Assembly: GCA_964577835.1 (NCBI GenBank)
Contig: CAZOBN010000015.1
Coordinates: 1 to 50,515 of the forward strand
Reading direction: 5' to 3'
Length of the DNA: 50,515 nucleotides
From: CAVVYA01 sp964577835
Lineage (GTDB): Bacteria; Pseudomonadota; Alphaproteobacteria; SMXQ01
The notes beneath the pieces were generated by a model. That model made no database searches. It was not told where the DNA came from and was given only the letters and a program-made list of their open reading frames with translations. Each line of letters opens with the position of its first letter. Within the stretch, counting starts at the first letter, position 1. Both the position numbers and the translations under genes were made by a program. Shown in pieces: positions 14,925 to 22,862 of the stretch.

Positions 14925-15620
14925 TCAGGCAGGCAATTTGAAGCGCTTTGCGACCGCCGTCCAGATGTCCTCTGCCACCGCCTCGATGTCGCGGTTGGCA
15001 TCGATCACGCGGCAGCGCTTGGGGTCGCGCTTGGCGATGTCGAGAAAACCCCGGCGCAGCCGGCGGTGGAACGGCTTGGCCATGCGCTCATACCGGTCCT
15101 CGCGCTTGACCCCATCGGCGGCCTGCTTTGCCGCGATGGCTTCGTGGCGCGACTTGGCGCGCGCCAAGCCGACCTCGGTCGGGAGGTCGAGGATGATGGT
15201 CAGATCGGGCATCAGGCCATCAAAAATGATCCGGTGCACGTCCTGCACCACCTTGCGCCCGAGGCCGTGGCCGTAGCCCTGATAGGCCATGGTGGAATCG
15301 ACGAAGCGGTCGCACAACACCCAGCGGTCGCGCCCGAGCACCGGCTTGATCAGATTGCGCACATGCTCGCGCCGCGCCGCATTGTGCAGCAGCAGCTCGG
15401 TCAAGGGGTCCCAGCGCCAGATGGCGCCGGAGACCAGAAGCTTGCGGATATCCTCCGCCGCCGGCGAACCGCCGGGCTCGCGGGTGACCACGACGGAAAT
15501 GTCGTGTTCCTGCAGCCGGTCGGCCAGGAGCTCGATCTGCGTCGATTTGCCGGCGCCCTCGCCGCCTTCGAAGGTGATGAAGCGCCCGGCCTTTTTCTTT
15601 TTGGTTTCCGCCGCGCTCAC
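14925..15620 (-). CDS. tmk: Thymidylate kinase
   Basis: The 231-residue enzyme phosphorylates dTMP to dTDP. The P-loop GGEGAGKST is at residues 19-27. TREPGGSPAAEDIR is the DRX-type substrate loop, and CDRFVDSTMAYQGYG holds the DR(Y/F) motif. The lid region GVKREDRYERM is followed by a normal C-terminus. The stop is 2 bp before one holB start, and the start is 22 bp after dac, so it belongs to the dac-tmk-holB-metG line typical of alphaproteobacteria. Confidence 0.96.
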   Translation of the reverse strand: MSAAETKKKKAGRFITFEGGEGAGKSTQIELLADRLQEHDISVVVTREPGGSPAAEDIRKLLVSGAIWRWDPLTELLLHNAARREHVRNLIKPVLGRDRWVLCDRFVDSTMAYQGYGHGLGRKVVQDVHRIIFDGLMPDLTIILDLPTEVGLARAKSRHEAIAAKQAADGVKREDRYERMAKPFHRRLRRGFLDIAKRDPKRCRVIDANRDIEAVAEDIWTAVAKRFKLPA

Positions 15621-15642
15621 GGCGCTTGCTCGTCCCGCACGC

Positions 15643-16806
15643 TCAGCCGGTGCCCCACAGCAGATAGTTCACCGCAGCGGAGATGCGGCCCATTAAGCCG
15701 AGCCGTTCGACCGAGGCACCCGCCTTGAGCGGAATTTCGACCGGTTTGCCGCCATCGGTCCGAATCACCAGATGTCCGACCGTGGCGCCCTTCGCGATGG
15801 GCGCCGCGATCGGGCCCGTGTATTGCGCGACGATCTTGGCGTTGTTGCGCGCGGCACGCGGCAAGGTGAGGACCGTGTCCTGATCGATCACCAGCGGCAC
15901 CTTGGCCTGGTTGCCGAGCCAGACGTCCGCTTCGGCGATGGTCTCGCCGGCGCGGAACGGCCGATAGTTCTCGTATTCGCGGAAGCCGAATTCTATCAGC
16001 TTGCGCGTTTCGTCGGCGCGCTGCTGCATGCTCTTCAGTCCATTCACCACCAGGATCAGGCGTCGGCCGTTACGCTCCACCGAGGCTGCCAGACCATAGC
16101 CGGCCGCTTCCGTGTGGCCGGTCTTGAGGCCGTCGGCGCCGGTGGCGTCGTAGAGCAGCGGATTGCGGTTGCCCTGCTTGATCTTGTTGTAGGTGAATTC
16201 CTTCTGCTTGTAGAGCGTATAGAATTCCGGGTGATCGTGAATGGTGTGCCAAGCCAGCGTCGCGATGTCGCGCGCCGTCATGTAGTGGCCGTCCTCGGGC
16301 CAGCCCGACGCGTTCTTGAACTGACTGTCGGTCAGGCCGATTTCCTTGCCCTTGCGATTCATCTGTTCAGCGAAGGCCTCTTCGGAGCCGGCGAGGCCTT
16401 CCGCGAGCACGACGGTGGCATCATTTCCCGATTGGATGATCACGCCGTGCAGCAGATCGTTGACGCTGACCTTGGTGTTGACCATGACGAACATCTTGGA
16501 GCCCTGCATGCGCCAAGCCTTCGGGCTCACCGGCAGTTCATCGGTCAGTTTGAGATCGCCCTTCTGGACACGGTCAAACACCATGTAGACCGTCATCAGC
16601 TTGCTCATGGACGAGGGCGGCGTGCGCTCGTCGGCGTTCTTCTCGAGCAGCACCGCGCCGGTTTCGTAATCGATGAGGATCGCCTCGCGGGCCGCCGTCT
16701 CGATGGTCGGCGTGGCAGCCACCGCCGGTACCCCGGCGGACGCGGCCAGGGCGGCGGCAAGCACGAGGGCGGAAAAACGGCGCGGCAGGATGGGGGAAAT
16801 GATCAT
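15643..16806 (-). CDS. D-alanyl-D-alanine carboxypeptidase (class A low-molecular-weight PBP, DacC/DacF type)
   Basis: The 387-residue protein trims the terminal D-Ala of peptidoglycan pentapeptides. An N-terminal signal sequence (about residues 8-31) precedes the catalytic domain with SxxK at S66-K69 (PSSMSKLMT), SGN at 126-128 and KTG at 228-230 (GLKTGHT). A C-terminal beta-rich PBP5-type domain and an amphipathic tail (RISAAVNYLLWG) for membrane association follow. The ATG at 16806 begins a proper signal peptide; longer upstream frame sequence is arginine-rich and rejected. rlpA lies upstream, and both act on the wall. Confidence 0.93.
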   Translation of the reverse strand: MIISPILPRRFSALVLAAALAASAGVPAVAATPTIETAAREAILIDYETGAVLLEKNADERTPPSSMSKLMTVYMVFDRVQKGDLKLTDELPVSPKAWRMQGSKMFVMVNTKVSVNDLLHGVIIQSGNDATVVLAEGLAGSEEAFAEQMNRKGKEIGLTDSQFKNASGWPEDGHYMTARDIATLAWHTIHDHPEFYTLYKQKEFTYNKIKQGNRNPLLYDATGADGLKTGHTEAAGYGLAASVERNGRRLILVVNGLKSMQQRADETRKLIEFGFREYENYRPFRAGETIAEADVWLGNQAKVPLVIDQDTVLTLPRAARNNAKIVAQYTGPIAAPIAKGATVGHLVIRTDGGKPVEIPLKAGASVERLGLMGRISAAVNYLLWGTG

Positions 16807-16849
16807 GGGTTTGTCTCGCTCACACGCTGCAACGGCAGCTGCACCTAAC

Positions 16850-16878
16850 GGAAAAATAGCGACGGATTTTCGTCCGTC
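16850..16878 (-). terminator. Probable rho-independent terminator of rlpA
   Basis: On the minus strand the stem GACGGA / TCCGTC with a CGAAAA loop is followed by GCTATTTTTCC. It lies 120 bp after the rlpA stop and 44 bp before the dac start. The stem is short (6 bp), so termination may be partial. Two direct copies of GGCGCCGATCCTCGGC lie just upstream (16887-16902 and 16913-16928). Confidence 0.5.
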
Positions 16879-17000
16879 ACGATATCGGCGCCGATCCTCG
16901 GCACCGCGATGTGGCGCCGATCCTCGGCGCGGGCGTCGAACTTTGTCGAGCGATGGCCGTCGCCGCAGCGGCACTCGACCATGCACCGACCGAAACCCGG

Positions 17001-17981
17001 TCAGTCGACAATCATACGGGCTTCGGGATATCCCGAAGCGGCGACGCGCTCGAGCAGGCGATCGGCCTCGTCGACCGACCTGATGGGACCCAGCCGGACG
17101 CGAAACATCGGCTGCTTGCTGTTGCTCGCCTGGCTGATGTTCGTCGGACCGAATCCGGCGAGCGAGCTGCGCGCGCGGTTGGCGTTAGTATATTCGGTGA
17201 AGGCGCCGGCCTGGATATAAATATTGGTCGGCTTGACCTGCACGACCTTCACGCTGTCGGTGTTGGGTGTCACGACAATCGGCGTCGTGGTGTTGCCGAC
17301 CACGGGCCTGCCGTTCGGCGCCGGCGGTTTTGGCGCCGGTGGCGTGCCGGGAATCTCCGCGGTGGCGACGGCCGCGCGCGGCGCGCCGCGCACGCCATTC
17401 ACCGCCACCAAGCCGCTGTCGTCCTTGGCGCCGAGTTGCATGGCGAGCTGGCGGCTCGGCTCGGCGAGAATCCTCACCCTCACCTTCGCGGTGCCCTGAC
17501 GTTCCATGCCGAGTATCTGCGCCGAGCGGCGCGACAGGTCGATGATGCGGCCACGCGCGAAAGGACCGCGATCGTTCACCCGCACCTGGATGGTGCGGCC
17601 GTTTTCCAGGTTCGTGACTTCGACGATGCTCGGCAACGGCAGCGTGCGGTGCGCCGCGGTGACGGCGTTCATGTCGTAGATTTCGCCGTTTCCGGTCGGC
17701 TTGCCGTGGAATTGCTCGCCATACCAGGAGGCGATGCCGGTCTCGTCGTAGTTATAATCGGCCGCCGGGTAGTACCAGGTGTCGCCGATCTTGTAGGAAT
17801 TGCCGATTTTGTAGGTCGGGGTGCCCGGTGCCATGCCGCCCGGGTTGTCCCGGCCGCGGACGGCCTTGGCCGTGTTGAACAGCAGCTCGGTCTCGGAGCA
17901 GGCGCCGAGCATGAGGGCGACGAGCGGCAGCGCGAGAAAAACCCACGCCCGCCTCCGGCTTCGTTGGAACCCCCCCATCAT
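17001..17981 (-). CDS. rlpA: RlpA-family septal lytic transglycosylase lipoprotein with SPOR domain
   Basis: The 326-residue protein has a lipoprotein signal peptide ending LMLGAC (C28). It is followed by a double-psi beta-barrel domain (GIASWYGEQFHGKPTGNGE ... VNDRGPFARGRIIDLS) with the catalytic Glu/His/Asp region, a proline-rich linker, and a C-terminal SPOR domain (about 248-326, YIQAGAFTEYTNANRARSSL). RlpA enzymes cleave denuded glycan strands at the septum, and SPOR targets them there. It is flanked by mltB and dac, two further wall enzymes. Confidence 0.93.
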   Translation of the reverse strand: MMGGFQRSRRRAWVFLALPLVALMLGACSETELLFNTAKAVRGRDNPGGMAPGTPTYKIGNSYKIGDTWYYPAADYNYDETGIASWYGEQFHGKPTGNGEIYDMNAVTAAHRTLPLPSIVEVTNLENGRTIQVRVNDRGPFARGRIIDLSRRSAQILGMERQGTAKVRVRILAEPSRQLAMQLGAKDDSGLVAVNGVRGAPRAAVATAEIPGTPPAPKPPAPNGRPVVGNTTTPIVVTPNTDSVKVVQVKPTNIYIQAGAFTEYTNANRARSSLAGFGPTNISQASNSKQPMFRVRLGPIRSVDEADRLLERVAASGYPEARMIVD

Positions 17982-18073
17982 CTTGTAGGTCTTGCCCCGT
18001 TAACCACTGCGCTTAGCAATTTAGCGGCCTTCTGCCATGGGGACAAGCATCCATCAATAGTTTTAACTCAGGG

Positions 18074-19243
18074 TTAATCCGCGGCCGCGATGCGGTCGGC
18101 CAGGGTGCCGACCGCCGTGGCGAACAGGACCGAGCAATTCCATTTCAGGGTGGTGCGGAAGTTCTCATAGACCAGCAGGACCGGCCCCTGTTCGCCTTCG
18201 GGCACCGCGAGCGACGCCAGGATGTCCCGTTGCGGCAGATCGCCACCGTCGGCGCGGCGCACCCCGAGCTTCTGCCATTCGCGCAGCGGCTTGCGTTCGC
18301 TGATGAAGCGCTGGGCGCGGCATCCGGCCGGCGGCTCGGCCGGCATGACCCGCTTGAGAGTCGCGCCGAAGTCGGCCGGCAGTTTGACCTCGCGGCCCCA
18401 GGTCTGGTCGTCGCGCCAACCCGACTTTTTCAGGTAGTTGGCAGCGGACGCGAAAACGTCCGCCCGAGTGCCCCAGATGTCGCGCCGCCCGTCGCCGTCG
18501 TAATCGACCGCGAACGTGAGGAAGCTCGAGGGCATGAACTGGCTTTGCCCCATGGCGCCAGCCCATGAGCCGACCATCGCGGCCGGTTTGATATGGTCTT
18601 CGTCGAGGATTTTGAGGGCGTTGAACAGTTCGCCGCGGAAGTAAGCGCTGCGGCGGCCGTCGAAGGCCAAGGTCGCGAGGGCCTGCACCACGGGGAAGCC
18701 ACCCTGGTTCTGGCCGAAATTGGTTTCGATGCCCCACAGCGCGACGATGAAGCGCGCCTGCACGCCGAACTTGCGACCGACCTCCTCCAGCAGCGCGCGA
18801 TTCTCGACATAGCGTGTCCGCCCCTGCTTGATCCGCGCGTCGGACACGGCGCGGTCCAGGTATTGCCGCAGGGTGAGCGTGAATTCCGGCTGCCGCTGAT
18901 CGAGTTCGAGGATGCGCGGCACCGGCTGCAGCCCGTCGAGAGCGGCGGTGACGGTCTCGCGGGAGATGCCACGCGACAGGGCTTCGGCGCGCAGGCCTTC
19001 CAGCCAGGCCGGAAAATCCTTCTCCGCTTGTGCCGTATCCGACGCCGACGTTGGTGTGCCGCCCGACGGTGCGACAGGGCTGGCCGGATTGGCGGCGGTC
19101 GCCGGCTGCTGTGCGCCGTCCTGGGCAATGGCGCAGGCGGAAAAGGTCAGAGCGGCGCAAACACCGGCCAGGACGAACACCCGTCGACGGCGCGAAATCG
19201 CATTCAAGGAAAAGTAATTTTTTCGCATCATCGTTCCACTCAT
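18074..19243 (-). CDS. Lytic murein transglycosylase, MltB family
   Basis: The protein (389 residues from ATG 19243) has a basic N-terminus and hydrophobic segment RRRRVFVLAGVCAALTFSACA, a signal peptide or atypical lipobox, then an A/P/S/T-rich linker. The catalytic domain has the Glu of WGIETNFGQNQGGFPV (about E173) and GSWAGAMGQSQFMPSSFL, with WGTRADVFASAANYL, as in SltB/MltB. The C-terminus has no peptidoglycan-binding domain. Several starts are possible (19288 TTG, 19273, 19243, 19231, 19228), none with a strong ribosome site. It cleaves glycan to 1,6-anhydro ends and heads the wall-gene line. Confidence 0.9.
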   Translation of the reverse strand: MSGTMMRKNYFSLNAISRRRRVFVLAGVCAALTFSACAIAQDGAQQPATAANPASPVAPSGGTPTSASDTAQAEKDFPAWLEGLRAEALSRGISRETVTAALDGLQPVPRILELDQRQPEFTLTLRQYLDRAVSDARIKQGRTRYVENRALLEEVGRKFGVQARFIVALWGIETNFGQNQGGFPVVQALATLAFDGRRSAYFRGELFNALKILDEDHIKPAAMVGSWAGAMGQSQFMPSSFLTFAVDYDGDGRRDIWGTRADVFASAANYLKKSGWRDDQTWGREVKLPADFGATLKRVMPAEPPAGCRAQRFISERKPLREWQKLGVRRADGGDLPQRDILASLAVPEGEQGPVLLVYENFRTTLKWNCSVLFATAVGTLADRIAAAD

Positions 19244-19320
19244 CCGATAGGCCGCCTTAACTGTGTCCAGCATCCGCTTGTGACACAAGGATAGTTTTGG
19301 CGCAACTGGGCCTTCCCGCG

Positions 19321-19336
19321 CAACGCTGAAGCGTTG
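19321..19336. promoter_or_regulatory. Small inverted repeat between divergent mltB and DUF6961 genes
   Basis: CAACGC-TGAA-GCGTTG is a perfect 6-bp stem with a tetraloop, between the divergent starts at 19243 and 19427. An A/T-rich tract follows at about 19345-19385, likely the promoter of the plus-strand gene. It could be an operator; no binding protein can be named. Confidence 0.3.
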
Positions 19337-19426
19337 ATCTACATCAGTATAAACTTTTAAATTAGGTATTTAGTAGTACAAAACGCCTACGATCATGGCA
19401 GTTCAACTCTCATTGGGACCCCCACC

Positions 19427-19696
19427 ATGCGGCGTACAGCAGTCACCTATTCCGAGGAAAATATGCAGCTCCCCCAGGGCGCGCGCGAAATTCGCTTCTC
19501 TCAGCGTGACATTTGGACCGGCGCGCTCGGCATGCTCGACAGTCACGGCACAGACGCCATAGAGATGGCCTCCTGCCAAGCGGAAGCGATGATCGACCGT
19601 GGCGACGTCGCCGGAGCGGAATTGTGGTCGCGTATTCTTGGTGCCATCCAGGAACTGCAGCGCCCCGAGCCACGTCACGGCGAGGCCATTCACTAA
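19427..19696 (+). CDS. Small DUF6961-like protein
   Basis: The 89-residue protein carries RDIWTGALGMLDSHGTDAIEMASCQAEAMIDRGDVAGAELWSRILGAIQELQ. This pattern of two helices with a central D-x-GD and W-x-RI-x-x-AI is widespread in small alphaproteobacterial proteins of the DUF6961 type. No signal peptide or membrane segment is present. The role is unknown; such genes stand alone downstream of A/T-rich promoters, as here. The ATG at 19427 is preceded by a weak GGGACC-like site. Confidence 0.72.
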   Translation: MRRTAVTYSEENMQLPQGAREIRFSQRDIWTGALGMLDSHGTDAIEMASCQAEAMIDRGDVAGAELWSRILGAIQELQRPEPRHGEAIH

Positions 19697-19890
19697 TCGA
19701 CTCTGTTCGGAGCGAACGACAGGCAACCTTTCTGTCCGCCGACCAGGCGGAGACGCGGGTCGCTTGAATGAACCCCCGCACTGTTTGTTCTCCGTCGAGG
19801 GGCGGAGACCGCGGGTCGCTCGGGATGAGCGACCCCCCTTCTATCCGGCGATCCATTTTTCCCGCTGCACATCCCGCTCCTCGCGGCGCG

Positions 19891-20610
19891 CTAACTGCGC
19901 GCGGGATCGGTCGCGCTCTCCCGATGGGCGCCGCCGAGCAGGTGGAATTCGCGTGAGCGGAAGTCGCGGCGATAGAGCACGAGCAGCACCCAGGTGCTGG
20001 CGATGATGAACAGCGCCGGGTGAATGAACCAGCCCAGGGTCGCCAGCGCGAAGAAATAGGCGCGCAATCCACGATTGAAATGATGACCCATCTGATTGGC
20101 GATGCGCGCCAGCCGCTCGACATAGGTGTCGTCGATGGCACCCGCGAGGTCGGCGCGCGACGGCGCCGCCCCGATCAAAATCGCGCAATAGTTCGACAGG
20201 CGGTAGGCCCAGGCGAACTTGAAGAACGCATAGACGAAGATCACCACCAGCATGAGGACCTTGCCCTCCCATACCGGCCGTGTCGTGCGAATGGCGATCG
20301 GCAGTTCGGCCATCGCGCTGATCGCCGCATCCGATGCGCCGAGCAATGCGAACAGGCCGCCGACCAGCAGGATCGTGGTCGAGGCGAAGAAGCCGATGCC
20401 GGTCATCAGATTGCCGAGGATCTGCGTGTCGACCAGCCGCACCTCGCGCTTGAGCATCTCGGCGATCCAGCGGCGGCGAAAACCGTTCATGGCGGCCGAC
20501 ACGCTGCGCCGTTTCAGGGGACTGTAATCGACCACCGCGGTGTAGCCCAACCAGGCGGCGAAGAACCAGCCGATGGCAACATAGTCGATCACGGTCAGGG
20601 CGGCGGGCAT
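19891..20610 (-). CDS. DUF599 integral membrane protein
   Basis: The 239-residue protein has about four membrane segments: VIDYVAIGWFFAAWLGYTAVV, then ILLVGGLFALLGA, VLMLVVIFVYAFFKFAWAYRL and LGWFIHPALFIIASTWVLLVLY. RLSNYCAILIGAAP and NRGLRAYFFALATLGW are the DUF599 core. Function unknown. I chose ATG 20610 because AAGGAG lies 6 nt before it; a start 30 nt upstream lacks a site. Confidence 0.87.
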   Translation of the reverse strand: MPAALTVIDYVAIGWFFAAWLGYTAVVDYSPLKRRSVSAAMNGFRRRWIAEMLKREVRLVDTQILGNLMTGIGFFASTTILLVGGLFALLGASDAAISAMAELPIAIRTTRPVWEGKVLMLVVIFVYAFFKFAWAYRLSNYCAILIGAAPSRADLAGAIDDTYVERLARIANQMGHHFNRGLRAYFFALATLGWFIHPALFIIASTWVLLVLYRRDFRSREFHLLGGAHRESATDPARS

Positions 20611-20738
20611 GATGGCTCCTTGGCGCGTCTGCAGGCTCATCTGTAGCGGTTAGCGGCGCCATTGCAAAGAGAACCTCGCAGCCCTTGCCGGACTCCCCCG
20701 CCGTAAGGACCGGCGGATCTTCCCGTGATCCGTACGCA

Positions 20739-20772
20739 ATGAAGGCCTTGACCGGTCGGCCAAGGCCTTCAT
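20739..20772 (-). terminator. Hairpin downstream of the second tctC gene
   Basis: ATGAAGGCCTTG (20739-20750) and CAAGGCCTTCAT (20761-20772) form a perfect 12-bp stem with a 10-nt loop, 37 bp after the stop at 20809. No U-tract follows on the minus strand, so it is a terminator candidate or an mRNA 3' stabiliser only. Confidence 0.5.
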
Positions 20773-20808
20773 CCACGTGCGAACCAGGCTCCCTTGCGGG
20801 TGCGGCGC

Positions 20809-21831
20809 TTACTTCTTGGTCTTGAGGATCTTCGTGATCAGCGCCACCGTTTCCGGCGATTGGTCGAGGGCCGCCTCGACCAGCTTGCCGACGTCGTCGC
20901 CATAGGCCGGCTCGACGGGAATGCCGAGCTTTTCGGCGCGCTGCTTCAGTTCGGGATCTTCCAGCGCCTTCTTGTAGCTGGCCCGGAGATAGCCGAGGCG
21001 GTCGGCGGCGATGTTCGGCGGACCGGCGGTGAGACGCGCGATTTCGCCCTGGGACTCGATCAGGGCGATGATCGCCGAGGCTTCCTTGCTCGGGTTCTTC
21101 ACCAGGTTGCGCAGCTGCGGCACGTCGCCGGTCTTGCCGCCGACGGCGAACAGCGGCCTGCCGTAGCCGTTCTTGATGAAGCTTTCGAATGCCGAGATCG
21201 AGCCGAAGCCGAGATCGATTTCGCCGCGGCGCATCGCCATCTGGTCTTCGTTGCCGTTGTAGCCGGCGATCGGTTTGATGTTGAGGCCGAGGGCCTGCAT
21301 CATCATCTGGGTTTCGTTGTAGTTCGAGGCGCCGACGCCGGACACCGCGATCTTGAACGGCTCGCCCTTGCGCAACAGGGTATCGTAGCTCGCGATCTCC
21401 TTGTTGATGTCCGACACCATCATGACGCGCGGATCGGACGCCGCCTTGCCGACCCAGGACATCTTCGTCAGGTCGAGCTTGACGCCCTGGCGGTCGATCA
21501 ACTGGTTGTAGATCAGGCCGGTGTTGAACGTGCCGACGGTCAAGCCGTCGGGCTTGGCGCCATAGATGAAGTTGGCCCCGATCAGGTGACCGGCGCCGGG
21601 CATGTTCTTCACGATGACCGTGGCGCCCGGCATGTTCTTCTGCATGAACTCGGCGATCAGGCGGCCGTAATTGTCGTAGCCGCCGCCCGGCGCGGTGGCG
21701 ACCACATAGGTGAGCGTCTTTCCCTTGTAGAATTCCGCGGGCGCCTGGGCCTGGGCTGCGGCGCTGGCGACACTCATGACCATCGCGGCCCCGCTCAGGG
21801 CGCAAAGCGAGTGACGGAGTCTTGGCATCAT
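20809..21831 (-). CDS. TctC/Bug-family substrate-binding protein (second copy)
   Basis: The 340-residue periplasmic protein has a signal peptide (ending SAAAQAQA), then FYKGKTLTYVVATAPGGGYDNYGRLIAEF, KNMPGAGHLIGANFIY and GYNGNEDQMAMRRGEIDLGFG, the standard Bug landmarks. It is a distant paralogue of 8847-9929, with the same YKGKT and GGGYD starts. No tctA or tctB adjoins. A GAGGAAGAG stretch precedes the ATG. The ligand is unknown. Confidence 0.9.
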   Translation of the reverse strand: MMPRLRHSLCALSGAAMVMSVASAAAQAQAPAEFYKGKTLTYVVATAPGGGYDNYGRLIAEFMQKNMPGATVIVKNMPGAGHLIGANFIYGAKPDGLTVGTFNTGLIYNQLIDRQGVKLDLTKMSWVGKAASDPRVMMVSDINKEIASYDTLLRKGEPFKIAVSGVGASNYNETQMMMQALGLNIKPIAGYNGNEDQMAMRRGEIDLGFGSISAFESFIKNGYGRPLFAVGGKTGDVPQLRNLVKNPSKEASAIIALIESQGEIARLTAGPPNIAADRLGYLRASYKKALEDPELKQRAEKLGIPVEPAYGDDVGKLVEAALDQSPETVALITKILKTKK

Positions 21832-21998
21832 CGTCTCTCTTCCTCAAACAGTGATACGGCGACCGGAAATCGGCGGTCCCGGGTTATATAGAAGATTACC
21901 GGCCGAGTGTGGCCGATTTATGATGGCTTTAGCCGGTTTATGAGGGGTTTACAGGCAGCGCGCTCGCTGCGGCGTCAGGCTGCGGCGCGACAAAAGCA

Positions 21999-22028
21999 AA
22001 ACAGGGGTGGATTTGACCACCCCTGTTT
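21999..22028 (-). terminator. Rho-independent terminator of the PEP-CTERM gene
   Basis: AAACAGGGGTGG (21999-22010) and CCACCCCTGTTT (22017-22028) form a perfect 12-bp stem with a 6-nt loop. On the minus strand it is followed by TGCTTTTGTC. It lies 46 bp after the stop of the PEP-CTERM gene. Confidence 0.85.
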
Positions 22029-22073
22029 CGAAACAACCGATTGACGGGCGCTCATAGCGCCCGAACGCTGAGA

Positions 22074-22631
22074 TTACGAGCGTTTGCGCCGGCGCAGAGC
22101 CAAGCCTGCAAGGCCCGCCATGAGCAGAGTGAGGGTGGCCGGCTCGGGCACCTGCGAAGCGGTGCGGATGACGAGCTGGTCCGCCAAGGAATAGGCTCCC
22201 TGCATGCCGGCCCAGGGTCCGAAGGTTTGGCCGAGACCATCCTGCCAGTCGCAATGGCTATAGGAGTTGCTGAACCAGGGCGTCGCGCAGGCGCCGTCGT
22301 TGTTGTAAGCGCCGTTTGTCGCTTGGAACTGCGCGCCGCTCGCCCCGTCGGTGCCATTGAACGGCACATTGCCGCCGGCAAAGAGGAAATCCGTAGCCAA
22401 CGGCGCCAGAGCGAGTTCCGCCAAGTTCGGAATACGCCAGCCAAAGCCGCTCTGGACGGACAGATCGAGGCCCGACGCGGCCGGCAGCGGGAATGCCCAC
22501 GCCCAGTCGAACCCATTGTGATTGATGAAGGCATTGCTCGGGACGGCGGTGTTGATGAACGCCGCCTGCGCGGGTGCGGCAAAACCCGCCACCACCGCTG
22601 CCGTCAACGCCAATGCTTTGAGTTTATTCAC
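22074..22631 (-). CDS. PEP-CTERM sorting-domain surface protein
   Basis: The 185-residue protein has a signal peptide (residues 1-23, ending PAQAA) and a C-terminal sorting signal: VPEP at 161-164, a hydrophobic stretch LLMAGLAGLAL and the basic end RRRKRS. Exosortase cuts at this motif and the protein is exported. The middle (DWAWAFPL, GFGWRIP, CATPWFSN, HCDWQD) resembles a recurring PEP-CTERM subfamily with a conserved W and two Cys; its function is unknown. It starts with GTG after GGGGAG. No exosortase gene is in the window, so one must exist elsewhere. A sigma-54-like promoter precedes it and a terminator follows. Confidence 0.9.
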   Translation of the reverse strand: MNKLKALALTAAVVAGFAAPAQAAFINTAVPSNAFINHNGFDWAWAFPLPAASGLDLSVQSGFGWRIPNLAELALAPLATDFLFAGGNVPFNGTDGASGAQFQATNGAYNNDGACATPWFSNSYSHCDWQDGLGQTFGPWAGMQGAYSLADQLVIRTASQVPEPATLTLLMAGLAGLALRRRKRS

Positions 22632-22669
22632 AATGGTACTCCCCTATTTGGTTCGGTTCAGAAAGATTA

Positions 22670-22685
22670 TGCAACTTTCGGGCCG
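22670..22685 (-). promoter_or_regulatory. Putative sigma-54 (RpoN) promoter of the PEP-CTERM gene
   Basis: On the minus strand CGGCCCG-AAAG-TTGCA matches the consensus TGGCACG-N4-TTGCW with two mismatches, keeping the essential GG and GC exactly 10 nt apart. Transcription would begin about 28 nt before the GTG start. Further upstream, two direct TGTCA copies (22738-22742 and 22750-22754) within CTGTCAAATTTTCTGTCAG could serve as an activator site. PEP-CTERM genes are known to depend on RpoN and the PrsK/PrsR pair in some bacteria. Confidence 0.55.
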
Positions 22686-22862
22686 CACGTTGGTCATTGA
22701 AATACAACGCAATTTCGTTTTTCGAGCTGGATGTGACTGTCAAATTTTCTGTCAGAGTGTCGAAATCTTTAACAGCATCGCGCGGCGCTCGAGTCCGGTT
22801 CGACAATTAGATTCAGCGGGATGGCGATGGCCAGGACGCCCGCCCTCAGGCTCGGGATATCT

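Noticed and set aside
19841..21847. A 668-codon open frame on the minus strand
   Set aside because: It is another frame of the second TctC gene and the DUF599 gene, with GC-driven composition and no motif.
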